Assembly (NCBI GenBank): GCA_011947345.1
Contig: JAAVTG010000077.1
Location: 124,001-188,000 of the forward strand
From: Phytophthora quininea
Taxonomy: Eukaryota; Oomycota; Peronosporomycetes; Peronosporales; Peronosporaceae
Direction of reading: 5' to 3'
DNA length: 64,000 nt
Shown here: piece by piece, positions 19,095-30,958 of the stretch
Numbering within the stretch: the first letter of the stretch is position 1
Layout: the number at the start of each line of letters is the position of its first letter
Translations under genes and position numbers: made by a program
Notes under the pieces: model-generated
What the model was told of the DNA's origin: nothing
Database searches by the model: none
Seen by the model: only the letters and a program-made list of their open reading frames with translations

Positions 19095-21190
19095 AATCGT
19101 CTGTAGTAATTGACCGTATTGCAAGAAATACATCGGCGCTTGTGAGAAATCTGTATATTGCGAGATTATTGTGTGCCGCGAACAACCTTGCGCACAGTGG
19201 CCGCGCTCCAGTACGTGTGATTCACCTTCAAAAAGAGGATACTTTCGTGATGCAGTGGGGTCATCGCTTGGCGGTGCAGGCCAACCACTGCTTTGGCTTG
19301 ACTAAAAATATCGCGACAACATTAGAAGTCGGAGCGATCACAGCCACCTGGTCGATGAAGCGTGAAGTCGTTTGACGGAGTCGTCTCGCCCGCTCGAGCG
19401 CATCCGCAGCGAAACCTTGATCGCCTGACGTCCACTCTGAAGTACGTGGTGGCGGAGACGCTTCTGCGGCCAGCGGTTCTAGCATCGCTTCCTCATCGGG
19501 TGACAGCGAGCTCTCGTGACCCAGCAAGACGCTAACGCACGCTCGTTCGAATCCAGGGCTCTTGGCGATCGCTGCATCGGCACGTAGATAGTGGGCGACG
19601 TCAGGCTTCTGCGCAATAAGGGCATCGAAGAGGTCGCGCACGTCCAGTAGGGTTACATCGTCGGCACTTTGAAGTTTCTTAGACGTCGATTCAAACATAT
19701 TGAGGTTGGCAAGGATCGCCTTCAGCTGCTTCTCCTCCCGGCGAGTTGGCATACACGCCGCCAGCTCGTCGTCATCGTCATCACAGAGAAACTCCTTCAG
19801 CTCAAAGTACCTCTTAACCATGGAGAATGTTGAGGACCAGCGAGTGTCCTGTTTAAGGACAGGGTGCAGCAGTGTTTTTCGACTAGCACAAAAGCAAATT
19901 ATTAGATTTCAGAAGACACACAATCATTAACTCAACTCACCGTAATTTTGGACACCAAAAGCGAATTCTTCACCTTGCACATCAACTTCTGCACCTTATC
20001 GAGTAGCTCGTCGTCGCCAGCGAGAAGTAAGTTCACTGCCAGGTTCAAACGGTGGCTGGCGCAGCCCACCATCGGAACCTGCAGCTGTCGGCGACAGCAC
20101 CATTCACTGAGCAATTATCTCCGACAATGTAGGTGATACTGGCTTTGCTACGGCCATAATAGGAAGTAATAGTGTCCAGAAACTTGACGTGGCTGCTGGC
20201 AACGAGGTTGTCATCGTTATCATCGATAATTGGCGCCATCGCGATCAGAATGTTCTGCACCTTGCCGTCGTGGCGAAAGGACGCAAAGACTGCGACGTAG
20301 TGCTCTGACCGGAAGGTTCACCCGTCGAAAATGATACCAAACGACTTTGGCAGGATACTAGCGATCACAGTTTCAACTTCACGGACCAGCAGACGCATGT
20401 ACTTAACCAGGCTGTCCGTCGAAAGGCTGCCAATCTTTACGTAGTCAGATGCTGCTTCCGTCTCGCAGAATGAGAAGGGCAGGTTGCAGGAGAGCACCAT
20501 GTCGATCTAGGAGAAGACCTTGTGGGTCTTGTCGTCGATGAACCCAACCAGCGTGCCAGTATTGGCGCTGGCGCTGGTCATCTCCGCGACAAAGTTTGCG
20601 TGCCACATGAAGACGTGGCCTAGTAGATTGGTGTAGCCAGTGTTAGGCTCCATACGGCGCTGGACGTCACTGCGGCACACGTATTGTGCTGTAGGCTCTC
20701 CGTCATCATCGTTCACACACTTGAAGTAGAAGGTCAACACTTGCTACGACGTGAACGGGTGGGTACGGCCCTTCTTTTTGCTTGTTTGGCCTTCTGGACC
20801 TTCTTCGGCGCTCTAGACGACGTCGACACGGCCTTTCGGCGCGGCTTTGGGACACTTCGCGAGGTTTTGGCAGGCATCGTCGTGCGTGGAGTAGACAGAG
20901 GGCTGTGAGTGTGTTGCACAGAGTGAAAATGCACAGATGTGAGAGGCTTGGTGCCTCACGAAGCGATCCACGTGCTCCGGTCAAACGAGGGCGATCTGTG
21001 GACCAGTGATTGAGCTTCAGCTGGCTAAACCGAATCGTCACCAGACCGCAAGTGAACCAGACTTCGCCACTAGGGTTATTGGTGATAGAGATAACAAAAA
21101 CAGATATTTTAGCATTTCACAGCAAAGCCGAAAATAAATAATTTTTCAACCAAAATACAAAAATATTTAATAAAAATAGTATTTTCGGAA
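19095..21190 (-). mobile_element. hAT-family DNA transposon nested in the copia element
   Basis: About 2.1 kb flanked by the 10-bp direct repeat TCCCTGTCAC. It contains a minus-strand hAT transposase remnant. The right end (21060-21190) is AT-rich. I could not find convincing terminal inverted repeats next to the direct repeats, so the ends may be eroded. Removing it gives an uninterrupted copia reading frame across the junction, with residues SVRREAGVETGRSG joining DREIGEVICIASS. Confidence 0.85.
19165..20877 (-). pseudogene. hAT transposase, degenerate
   Basis: Begins MPAKTSRSVPKPRRKA at 20877 with a basic N-terminus, then a BED-like finger (YVCRSDVQRRMEPNTGYTNL with downstream H) that has lost one Cys. 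The catalytic core remnants are IIFDG, YIVGDNCSVNG and the typical GCASHRLNLAVN near 20050. The C-terminal dimerisation domain is PTSNV near 19315, then VNHTYWSAATVRKVVRGTQ and TAA at 19165. The frame is broken repeatedly. Two nonsense codons replace conserved Trp: TAG near 20507, and TGA near 20315 in IFDG*TFRSEHY. Both are G-to-A changes on the coding strand. Non-functional. Confidence 0.85.
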
Positions 21191-21200
21191 TCCCTGTCAC
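21191..21200. repeat. Right copy of hAT target-site duplication
   Basis: TCCCTGTCAC, identical to 19085-19094. Sequence to its right continues the copia reading frame on the minus strand without a stop up to the junction. Confidence 0.8.
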
Positions 21201-22425
21201 CGCTACGTCCAGTCTCAACTCCTGCTTCTCGACGTACTGACTGACTCATGACCGTTTCTGAAGTTTCATTGACTCCGTCAGACTTTTCGTCAATTCTACA
21301 CCTTGTTGCCTAAGTTGGATATGCTCTTAGCTTCGGTCTCTTCCAGTAACATCGTGACTTGTGGGAACAACCGCTCTATCATCATATCTGTGATTGTAGA
21401 CTTAGTTTTACATCTCTCGCTGTAAGATATTTGTTCCCTTTGACGATTAGTAAACGGTATCCTTTATAGTTGGATGCAATGCCCAAGAACTTACACTCAG
21501 TTGATCGTTCACTTACTTTTTGGTCCCTCGTTTTAGACTTTTGGAATGTGAGCGTAACAAGTTGAGCCCTAAATTTGCAGCTTTAGGCCTTTATGACGTG
21601 CTCCATGTAGCTTTTCATACGGCGTTTTCAAGCCCAATCTGGTCATTGGTAGCCTATTGGCAGTCTCTACACTGTACAATAGTGCTTCAGGCCACCATTT
21701 AGCTGCCATACCAGCCCCCTTAGGGCACATCGGACCCCCGCCAAGATGGTCTGATGCGCTCGTTCAGCACCCCGTTCTCTTCTTGTGATTCTACGTTGGA
21801 ATGCAGCAGCAGGATGCCATTTTTGACACATAATTTATGGACTACTTGATTTTCAAATTCAGTCCCTCTGTCTGTCCTGATGATCTTTACTTTATAAGGG
21901 AATTGGACCGACAATTGTATTAACAGATCCCTTTTTCACCGGAACGTCTTTCAAGATTTTGAGAGCAAAGTCCCACTTGAATGCACTGGCGTCATCCACC
22001 ACGGAGAGTGCGTACCTATAGCCATAGGTACCATATAGGCCATTTACTTTAAGTTTACTTAAGGAATCCATATGAAGAGTATGCAGTGGTTGTCTCGCTT
22101 TAGCTCCCACCATGGCCCGATAGGACATGCGTCGACTTTTCATTTCTGCACGGGTCTTGCAGAAGAACGACACTTTGCTCAACTTTGAGGTTGTTAGACC
22201 AGTAACCTCGTTTGCCGTCTAACATACTTTTATTATCAGCAATCGGTCCTTGCCAACATGGCCTATTCGTAAGTGCCATTCTTTTAGTAGTTCATAAATG
22301 CTACTATGTGCCAATTCATCGTCATGAAATTCGCTTTTGTTATGTTGGTGACCCTAGTAGTACTGTGTTTGTCGCGCTATTCTGGTATACATAGGAAGAC
22401 GCACGTCCGATCTGCCCGTAAGGTG

Positions 22426-23888
22426 TCACAACTGCTGATACTCCGCCTTGATACCACCGAATTTCTTCTTGATCTCCGTTTTTATCATATCGGGGAGCAT
22501 TTTGGGTAAGAAATGGCCGCGATCACTTGGGCACTTACCATCGACTTCTTCACAGCCTGCATTCGACAGGAACCCCATGCAAAGCGATCGTTTGTCTCCA
22601 GTTTCTCGGTCAATTTGAACTGGCAGTTGTTTAAGCACCATCTTTGGCATGCGCCCGAATCGATTGGTGTTCACTCGTAGTTGTATTCCATGGCGTGCGG
22701 TATACACTTTATTCTCTAGATAACTGACTGCGACGGATGACCTGTTGCTCTGGAATGCATTCACTTGACGGTGCACTTTTACGAACATTACATCTCGCAA
22801 TAATCGATCCTCTGTTGTGCGTCGCAGCAGCACTTGCTTGATATCCCCGTCGAGCGCGATAGTTTCTCGCATTTCTTCAAGTACGTTGTTGGTCCAATAC
22901 GCAATCAATAAAATCTCGGTGGTGTCCCACGTCACACGCTTCAGTGTCTCCTCGATAAATTGGAGAATAGACTCCACAAGCTATATATTATCTCATTGCA
23001 GCAGTATTTCCGTGCGTAAGTAAGAAACACTCTCGTAGAATCACTACGACGTCGTCGATACATGTGGCTGGTGTGGCATTTTCAAACTCTACGGTGGTAA
23101 ACAGATTGTCATGATTGGATCCTCCTGGCTGCATCCACAGGACCTGCTTTTTGGAAGCGAATGTCGAACACTCTGGAACAGACTCCAGGTATCGCCTTGA
23201 ACTTCACAGAATCGAACCGAACCAGGCCACAAGTATAGTTTTCTCGGCTCAATAAGCCATCAAGCACCCCGGCGACGGTGTTTGTTGTCCCCTCTCCATT
23301 GCGCCATAGCACTCAATTTAACACCGCGGTCTGTAAATGCTCGATTTCTTCCTCGGTCCGCTCGTCGCTCGGAAATTTGGCCCGTTCAAAGAACTCAACC
23401 ACCACAGGCGGAACCAGAGATATGTCGTTGCCGGTGGTTGACAATTGATCTCCACAGGAGTGGACGGTTATACGTTCAGCTTCTACTTGGTCAAAGCGAT
23501 CTTGATTGTTGACCTTGATGGAGACTGGGCATCGCAAGAACGACGGCTGGCCCGCTGCATGCACTTCTTTTGCTGTTACGAGACACTGTGCTGCGACTTC
23601 ATGGGGCACGCCTCCTGGCCCCCTTCTAAACTGTTAAAACGCACTTCCGTCGTGCTCAGCTGAGTTACCTTCGCGTAGAATGGATGTTTGAAATCCGCGC
23701 CAACCTGCTCGGGCAGGAGGTGGAGGATCGAACGCGTAGTAAGCCAACCATCTTCCGGAGTGTTGAGAGTTGTAGAGACAGAAGCAAGAGAGGCAGGAGT
23801 AGGAAAATCTGAAACTAACTCTACGACAGCTCCTCTGGTAGCATACAAGGTCTACTAGCGCTGGTTTCAATGCAGCTACTCGACTCAA
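22426..23888 (-). pseudogene. Degenerate coding block, possible gag of the decayed copia element
   Basis: Several minus-strand open segments (23888-23576, 23609-23313, 23312-23109, 22977-22426) read in order with plausible protein character and single-frame jumps. The last, 183 codons, ends with a Cys/His cluster (SLCMGFLSNAGC ... GKCPSDRGHF: C-x8-C-x6-C-x5-H, CCCH-like). Position directly upstream of the copia integrase on the same strand suggests gag. The protease expected in between is missing. I cannot confirm homology by eye, and a decayed host gene is the alternative. Confidence 0.4.
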
Positions 23889-24959
23889 AAGCTATATTCA
23901 CGTCTCCACGAGAAAATCTTCAGCTTATATTATGAAGGACACAAACACATGCTTTGGTATGCACGATTGTTGGTAGTTGGTACGTCTATTACGAAGAGGA
24001 AATAAATTTTCGAAACGGAGGGAGAGAATCGATGGAAACTTTTACGAACCACCTCAAAAAAGCCCATCAAAGATCGGAATAACTAGAGGATTGGGCTGGT
24101 AGCACTACTGTTGGGTATTCCTGCGGCTGCGCAGCCGCAGGAAATGCTCAACTTGGCGTGCCTTCAGGCGACTCCATGTGTAGTTCTAGCAGTCTACCCC
24201 GTCTCCTTCATATCGGTCATGGAGCAGCATCGTTGCTGCATCCAACAACCTCAACGCATTTCGTACCCACTCATGCGCTCCTGCAAAGAGTGAATTGTTG
24301 ACTCGTGTACAGCATTCACGCGCTGCAACAGCTGCAGCTGCAGCTCCAGCGCCGACAGCCAAACTTCGCGGATTATCGACCACGCCCAGCGGTCCGTACA
24401 CTGCTGTCGTCTATTGCCAGCTCTAGAAAGAAACATTGCCAGCTGCTTTCGACATAAGCTGTGCATCTAATTGTGGTTGGTCTTGGATACTTCGTTGTGT
24501 CGGTCTGTCATTTCCTTAATGCTTCAAGGTCAACATCCATCTGGCTCAGCCGAAAAACCTTTTAATCGATACAAATCTCAAATGTAAATAAATTCGGCTT
24601 TTAGCGCCTTATATTTTTAATGACCTGTGAATAAACAAAAAACCTGCAGAAAGTATGTAAAACAGAATATTTTTATCGTTGACCACTAGAATTTTGAATT
24701 GGTTCGGTACCTAATTTTGGTGTGCGCCGCATACTGCCGAACTAATCCCTATAGGGCTGCCGTACGACGTAACCGTTGCACTACCAGGATAAATCTATGG
24801 CACCAAAGAAAGGGACCATTCCCGTGCCATTTTTATTTATCATTTTATTTTTACTGACATAATACCACTACGCACGCCTCAAGCTATGATATGTTCAAGC
24901 GGGATTCCTGTGCTGCTTCTGTGTTGCTTATCGGTCTGACTAATACTATCACAATTCGT
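23889..24959. other. AT-rich interval without recognisable gene
   Basis: About 1.07 kb. A small minus-strand frame (24186-24466) with a Leu/Gln-rich stretch is present but unassignable. The 26-bp palindrome at 24118-24143 is listed separately. The remainder is AT-rich with no identifiable element. Confidence 0.4.
24118..24143. repeat. Perfect 26-bp palindrome
   Basis: The 26 bases are self-complementary around 24130/24131, with a GC-rich core (CTGCGGCTGCGCAGCCGCAG). There is no loop, so it could form a cruciform. No tandem partner is seen in the window. Confidence 0.9.
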
Positions 24960-25399
24960 TTTGAGCCACGACGGGTACGGCAACGAAACCTTCAGCTATA
25001 ACGGGTCGTACCGCAAGGGGTATAAAATGAAGTCGGCCGAAGCATCTGCCACTCTCCTGCGCACCACATCTTCGCCGACAACCCACTCTTCAAAACGAAT
25101 ATCCGGTTACAAGGTATTAACATGATGCTGGTGAGTAATTTACAGAATTTCATATATACCTCAAAGACCACGACACGGGGGTCAAGCTCCGTTCGATGGT
25201 CATATGGGTATGTGATTACACGTACAAAGAGTTCAATCTAGTTCGGCTTAACCTAGCTGATGCAGCTCCATCGGAGCCATTTGAAGACATGGAAAGGATA
25301 CTAAAAATGCTCTATTTACACAATAATTTTGGTGTGTGTCACCAGATCCTTCGCCGTTACTACGAAAAGAATTGCGACGCCAATAAGCAAATTGAATAA
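24960..25399 (+). pseudogene. Unidentified coding remnant
   Basis: Plus-strand segments with protein-like composition in changing frames: HDGYGNETFSYNGSYRKGYK near 24965, then DNPLFKTNIRLQGINMMLV near 25085, then a 67-codon frame from 25196 ending at 25399 (VCDYTYKEFNLVRLNLADAA ... YLHNNFGVCHQILRRYYEK). I do not recognise the family; a domesticated or decayed transposon protein is possible. Confidence 0.35.
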
Positions 25400-27499
25400 A
25401 GTAAATATTTCTTTTCAAAACATAAAATCATAGCACAAAATGTGGACCCATTTACACGAAGATCGAAATATCGTTTTCGAGTTGCTTCTTTACTCTACAT
25501 TTTACTAGCCCACACATAACAAGACATAGCGCCTAGACACGCCCATCATCTTGCGATTTCTATGTCGAAGATGCGAGACTCACGAAACAAATGAGCATAA
25601 CTATTTGACGCGTTGTCATAGAGCGCACTCACTGATCGCCGCATACCCAAGTATTGGCACCTCGGCGTTCCGAAGGATGGCAAGAATGCAGCGCTACCAG
25701 CCTAAAGAGGATGTTCAACAGCATGTGCGCGGCAACCAGGGGCAGCACTCAGCTCACGGTCGGAGAAGGACTTTGACACCTCCAATTGTTTCAAGGGAAA
25801 ATATTTGCCTTGGTAGGGAAACGGTAGCCTCAATTAATTTGTACGCTTTCAAACGAGCACGGTTATTTGGAGTGTTAATTTATGCTGCCTTAACCCTACC
25901 ACCTCCAGATTTGTATGGGTTAGATTTGTTCCATAAGGACACTAAACACTGCAACATGATTGGTAAAATATAATCCCTCTTTTTTCGTCGGTCTAGTTAC
26001 GGGTCGCCTGGGATCTATACACAAATGATACACAACAGACAGCCAAAGTTTCAGCTTTGATTGTTGTAGTTAAATCCTAACATTTATCATTTAAAGTAAT
26101 CACTTTTATGTAAGCTGAGCATTACGAGCGGAAACTAATTGGTTTGCTCTGATTTCCGAACAAGATGTTCTCCTGTGCGCGTAGGATACGTGACAAGCAC
26201 TATTTTCCCTGCTGGTTCGTGAACAAGTAGCACGCGACGACCGGCACCCTAACGTACAGCGACTCGTGCGGCATAACTGGGGTGGTGGCGTGCGCAAAGC
26301 TCCACCACTTGTTGTCGCCGTCCTCCTGCAGTGCATTTCTACTGGCAGCCTCTGCGTCCATCGCGAACAGACTCAGCGTCCCTGGCCCTGTGCCCTGTGA
26401 TGTTGCTCTGGGTAAGCCTCGATACCCTTCACGGCTGCCTAAGCAGCCTCTTCAAACCGTTCAATGGCGTTGTCTCCGATTGTCAAGTACAGTGGCACCA
26501 ACACCACCATCGTAAAGGCACGCCCAGAAACCGAGCTGTGTCGGTCTGATAGAGCAGGTAGAACGTTCCTTCAGGCCCGAGCGTCAGCTCAATCTCCAAG
26601 TCTCAAATGGGCGTGGGCTACAACAGGCTGAAACGCGTGCTGCGTTGAAGACCGCGAGTGAGGAAGTCGCTATAGCTGGCAACCTTCTGCATATCGGGGA
26701 CGGACACGCAGCGACCAAGTTGATCGACACACGTCGCAGATTGCACGGTCAACAATGTCATGTCAGTGCTGCTACGCTAGTTGATGAAAGTCCCCGACAC
26801 AACTGCCGTGGTGCACCATACTGATGTTGAGGTGGCCCCAGTTGGCGCTGTGCTTCATCGCCAGGAGCTGGTACAGTTGCGGAGGTACTGCGTAGTTGTA
26901 GTACATTACGACAAACACAAAAACAGCAAAATTGAAAACGCAACCGTCAACATTACTTGGACACTACCGGTATCATGAACACTCAAGCCTCCACGTCCCA
27001 ACAGAGAAGTATTCTGCAGATTGTACAGCGAGAGAGCCACGTAACCGCGGCGTGTTGTCCAAGAGATTTTTGGGGGAACAGCGCGGGGCTTGAAGCCGTC
27101 CGACCAACCAACCACTTTCGGGTGGTGTTGGGCGACATGGCCTTCGTGATCAAGTCGCGCACGTTGCTGCATGTCTTGCACATGAGCTTGAGGTCAACGG
27201 CTAGCCTTGGGCGGCCAGGCATCGATTCGGGTCCATCTTGTGATGCACTGCCCCAGCAACTTCGTGATGAGCAGGTCGCCGCGATAAATGAGCACCGCCA
27301 GCGACGATTGCTTGAGCTTGTATACGCGCGAAGAATCGGCATCGCGATCCAGCCAATATTTAGTGAGGCGGCGAGACTTGATGGTCGCGAGGTGCACCGG
27401 AGTGTTTTATCTGATGTTCACGGCGTCACTGTTGATACAGGTTGGCGGCATTTCCTCGATACTGGTCCCGCTGCACGATGACCTTCGAGTTTATCTGAT
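25400..27499. other. Unresolved interval
   Basis: A 140-codon plus frame (25551-25973) starts at TTG and resembles nothing known to me. Between 26100 and 27400 both strands carry short frames, for instance a minus-strand phrase GPEGTFYLLYQTDTARFLG near 26560. None builds into a domain. Probably decayed transposon or gene remnants. Confidence 0.35.
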
Positions 27500-27639
27500 C
27501 TCGTCGGGTAGCACCGACAGCAACCAGCATGTGTCGGGTGATGAGCGTGTTGACGCGCTTTGGAGTCGTCCTCGGGCGGTGTCGCCTCGACTCAGCAGGA
27601 GAACATGAAGACGCCCAGCACCGTGGTGTGGCATAGTGC

Positions 27640-28620
27640 CGGGAGCTCCCGTGTTAGCCCCCGTCTCACCGGGACCCCGGCCACCGGTGTGGACCACATC
27701 GGATCCGGACCAAGACTCTCCGGGACCCGGGCCAGCGTTGTGGACCACATCGGGGCGAACCTGCAAGTCGTCTCGTCTCGCGATCCCGGTCGAGACTTTC
27801 TCCCGGACCATACTCAAGCCAAGTCAAGTCAGAAAATTTCTCCGCGAGGTGACACTCTCTCCCTGAGATGTGCCGAAGTGCCTCCCATCAGGACCATTCT
27901 GGGTCCAGGTCAAGTGCGATGAACCATAGTGTTCCCAAGTCAAGTCGATCAAGGTACGCACCTGGGCTACGTCGAGACATCGTCGGAGGCAGCGGACCCG
28001 GGCCCCGGTCCGGGTCCATAGTGAAATCAAGTATAGTTCATAGGAACGTAACTCGCCCCGGCGAAGGCTGGGGCGACCAATTCAGTCTACCTTTTTCCCT
28101 CGACCGCGCAAGTGTTCTCTTCAGTGCGATCGTCTGGGACCAGGGTCACAGCGGGTCGGAGCTGTGCTTAAGGCTATCCCGGTAATATTTCCATTCTTTC
28201 TGCCTACATTCCCACAGGGAGTTAGGCATTTCATATTTGTGTGTCCCGGCAGCGGTCTGGCTGACCCGGGTTTGCACATTCCATATTTCTAGGGCCATTG
28301 CCCCCGGAGTCTTCCGTCCGAAAGAACAGATTGTATATTGTATATTGTGTTCCCGGACCCGGACCCAGGCAGTGTCCCGGACCGTTGTGTGTATAACTGC
28401 CGCCCGCAGTTCACCCGTACCAGGTCGGGATGTTCATTGAACAAATCGGTGACAGGTTCTTGATCAAAACAACCGTTTTCAAAGGGGATACACAAGGTGA
28501 AGGTACTGACCGGCCCAGGTCCCTCCCGTTCCCGGTCCCGAACAGGGTCCCGAAGGAATTTCCCAGTGGGAGGATCCCCAGGTCACGGCCCCTGATAAAT
28601 CCCTCGTCCGGGCGGAACCG
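27640..28620. repeat. GGACC/GGGACC-rich low-complexity block
   Basis: Motifs such as CGGGACCCGG, GGTCCGGG and GGTCCC recur on both strands. At 27669-27760 there are two imperfect 51-bp tandem units sharing TGTGGACCACATCGG, and at 28005-28032 a strongly palindromic GGACCCGGGCCCCGGTCCGG stretch. G+C is well above the neighbours. No coding assignment; open frames here are a by-product of composition. Confidence 0.6.
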
Positions 28621-28680
28621 TCTGACTCACTTGGAAGTATCACGTGTACAACACCAGGAAGTGGTAAGAAGCCCAAAGCG

Positions 28681-28918
28681 CTACATCACAGTGGCCTCGG
28701 ACGTCTTCTTCTTGAGCATGCCGTCGTAGTGGAACGACATGACCCCGTGCGTCTTGGCGTCGCGCTCCATCATGATGTCGATGCTGCCGGCCGCGAACGA
28801 GCCGTCGACCCAGCACTCCGTGGCCGTTTTGAAGTCGTACTCCTGCTTGAAGCCATGGAACCAACCGCTCCACGCGGAACTTGAACACGAGCTTGCGAAT
28901 GACCTCGCGTGAGAACAT
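28681..28918 (-). pseudogene. Short gene fragment of unknown family
   Basis: From ATG 28918 the minus strand reads MFSREVIRKLVFKFRVER, then after a one-base shift near 28865 FHGFKQEYDFKTATECWVDG and SFAAGSIDIMMERDAKTHGV, stopping at 28681. Alternating hydrophobic pattern suggests a small beta-rich domain. I do not recognise it. High G+C and clean codon use contrast with the flanks, so it may be a truncated copy of a real gene brought in by a rearrangement. Confidence 0.4.
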
Positions 28919-30958
28919 CCATGATGGACGGCGCCGAGAGCGCGACGATCGAGCAGGTACTGCGCGCTGTTGGGCAGCACTTCGCCGTCATGTGTCCAGC
29001 AGCAACGGAACGCAGTTATTACGGTCAGGATTGCCTCGAGAAGTTACGAAAGCACCGTCGGTCGATAGTCTTCGCGCCTGCGGACCACAAAATGTTACTG
29101 AGATCCCCAAAACCCACCAACAAAACAAAGTATTACTTTTCCATGCCGACTTGATCTCCCGTCGACGGATGCTACAGTGAGACCGCAGTATATCCTAAGC
29201 AATTAGGCCGCAAATCAACCAGTTCAACGACACACACTCAAACACCAACCACCTCCAAAAATGACGACTGAGCGATCCAAGACAGAAATGAGCTCCATGA
29301 CATCATTTAATGACGTCATTTTCGCAAAAGGCGTATGTTTATACACTCATTTTGACAAAAGGTTATGTTTCTATTCTACCTTTTTGTATTTGTTATAAAA
29401 AGTCCCTTATAGAAGGTGTGTCATCACCACAGTTTATTCAACTTTGAATTTCCCATACAAAGTTTAGGTTTAATTTGAAAAATCGAAATCATTCATCTTT
29501 TAGCCAAGACAACTGTCAAATGCTATTATCAGCGCTGGATGGCCAGACCAACGATGAGAAGGTTGTGCACCTGCACGTAAGTATACACATTAAGTCCGTG
29601 CCGTTACCAGCGGGTAGGAGACCACCAGCATCGCTAGCTGGTCGTCGGACGGCTGTGGATCCACCACGACACAACCAATCGCGGTCGGGCCGTGCCCGTG
29701 GCGTAGTCCCGTGCAGCTAGAGCGTGGTGCGGGGCATTAGTGAACCAAGCGCAGCGGACACGTAGCTCGGAGCGGAGAGCGATGGCAAAGCCGTACATGT
29801 ACACGTCGTCTGGGAGTGGCGGCCATCACCGGAGGAGTGCCGATTTCGCTTTCGGGAGCCTATGGAGTACCTACTGGAGGAGCATCAGCAAGAAGTATAC
29901 CTAGCGTTTCGATTCGCGATAAGCTGGGAAAGAGACTTTGAAAAGTTTTGAAAGGACGACAGGTTCGGAGCTCATATGGTCAGGGCAAACGAATATTTCT
30001 CGTGCATCTTTGAAGCGCCCAGAACCGCAGCAGCAGCGATTGAGCGACCGGAATATAATTATCCAAGAGGTCGTGGACAAGTATGTGGCAGAAGGGCTCA
30101 CAGGAGGTGTCGACTTTAGAAACGGGTGTACCTGCAAGCAGATCTCTGGTCTTTTACGAAGCTCCGTGAGGCTGGAAGCGCTCTCATCATCAAGGAGATT
30201 CACAAGAATCTTGTGGTTAGATGCAGAGGTCCGCGCCTGCTGCTGGAGCTGGACTTGCAGGATGAGATGTACCTGGTTGGTGCGTACAATTCGAAGTTTA
30301 TTGATTATTGCGTGATCTAGCAGGTTGAACGGCAAGGAAGTGAACGCAGTATTACAGACCAAGGAACGAAGAGCGATGTCGCTCAGAATACGTGGATGGA
30401 CTACTACTCATTTGTCCGTCGGTTTAAGGTTTTCCGCCCCGCGGCTAGATCGCTGTAAGTCCGGAGAGGATTTCACGGTGAGTTTTTTTCTTTAGACAAT
30501 AAACATAATGCCCTCACCAACAACGTTTTGTTTTGTGCAGTTCATCTGGTGCGAGTGGATATACCGGGATTGTGGGACCTACTGCGAACTTGCTGTAAAT
30601 GCGGCTGTGAGTGTGGATCTGGGCTTGTGACTACGAACCGAGAATGCGAATTGTGGACTTAGCTATGGTTGTGACTTACACGCTGAGAATGGTCGTCATT
30701 GCATCTGTGATGTGACTCCGAGCTGCGACCAAGGTGATTCATTCGATCTCGTAAATGCGTCTTGTTTGAATGGAGTTTCGATAGCGCCAGAGTTCGCGTG
30801 GGGACGCTTCATCTTGCGCCGGTATCGAGCACTGCGGCAGGCGAGACTGAGGTGCAGATCAAGGTGTATTGGGGTTTGTATGGCGCTGCGAGAAGACCAG
30901 CAAGCGGCCATTACGAAATCCCCCTCCTCCCCCTGGCCCTCTTGAGCGAACCTTAGCT
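28919..30958. other. Interval of unassignable open frames
   Basis: About 2 kb upstream of the piggyBac-like transposase. Plus-strand patches, for example LREAGSALIIKEIHKNLVVR near 30170 and LLLELDLQDEMYLVGAYNSK near 30240, have protein-like composition and may be an accessory or N-terminal part of the neighbouring element. No domain is recognised. Confidence 0.35.

Larger units (their letters stand above)
18076..22420 (-). mobile_element. Decayed Ty1/copia retrotransposon, split by a hAT insertion
   Basis: Minus-strand remnants occur in copia order: GAG-pre-integrase (WHLRIGHVGKDR, about 22270); integrase core (HMDSLSKLK, ALSVVDDAS, IRTDRGTEFEN and ESQEENG, giving the D-D-E residues, 22100-21740); the integrase C-terminal region to about 21300; the linker before reverse transcriptase (RIPSTHLKGFVISVNAV, about 18960); and reverse transcriptase (MDVSTAFLNGLL and MYVDDLTIAG, 18580-18140). 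Many frameshifts and stops. No RNase H and no LTR was found, so both ends are lost. The 19095-21190 segment is a later insertion. Confidence 0.85.

Noticed and set aside
19540..19560. GTTCGAATCC, resembling a tRNA T-arm
   Set aside because: It falls inside the hAT transposase coding sequence and no D-arm, anticodon arm or acceptor stem can be built around it.
26200..27400. Minus-strand phrases suggesting a START or FYVE-type protein
   Set aside because: Isolated phrases only; no zinc-ligand spacing and no continuous domain in any frame combination I tried.
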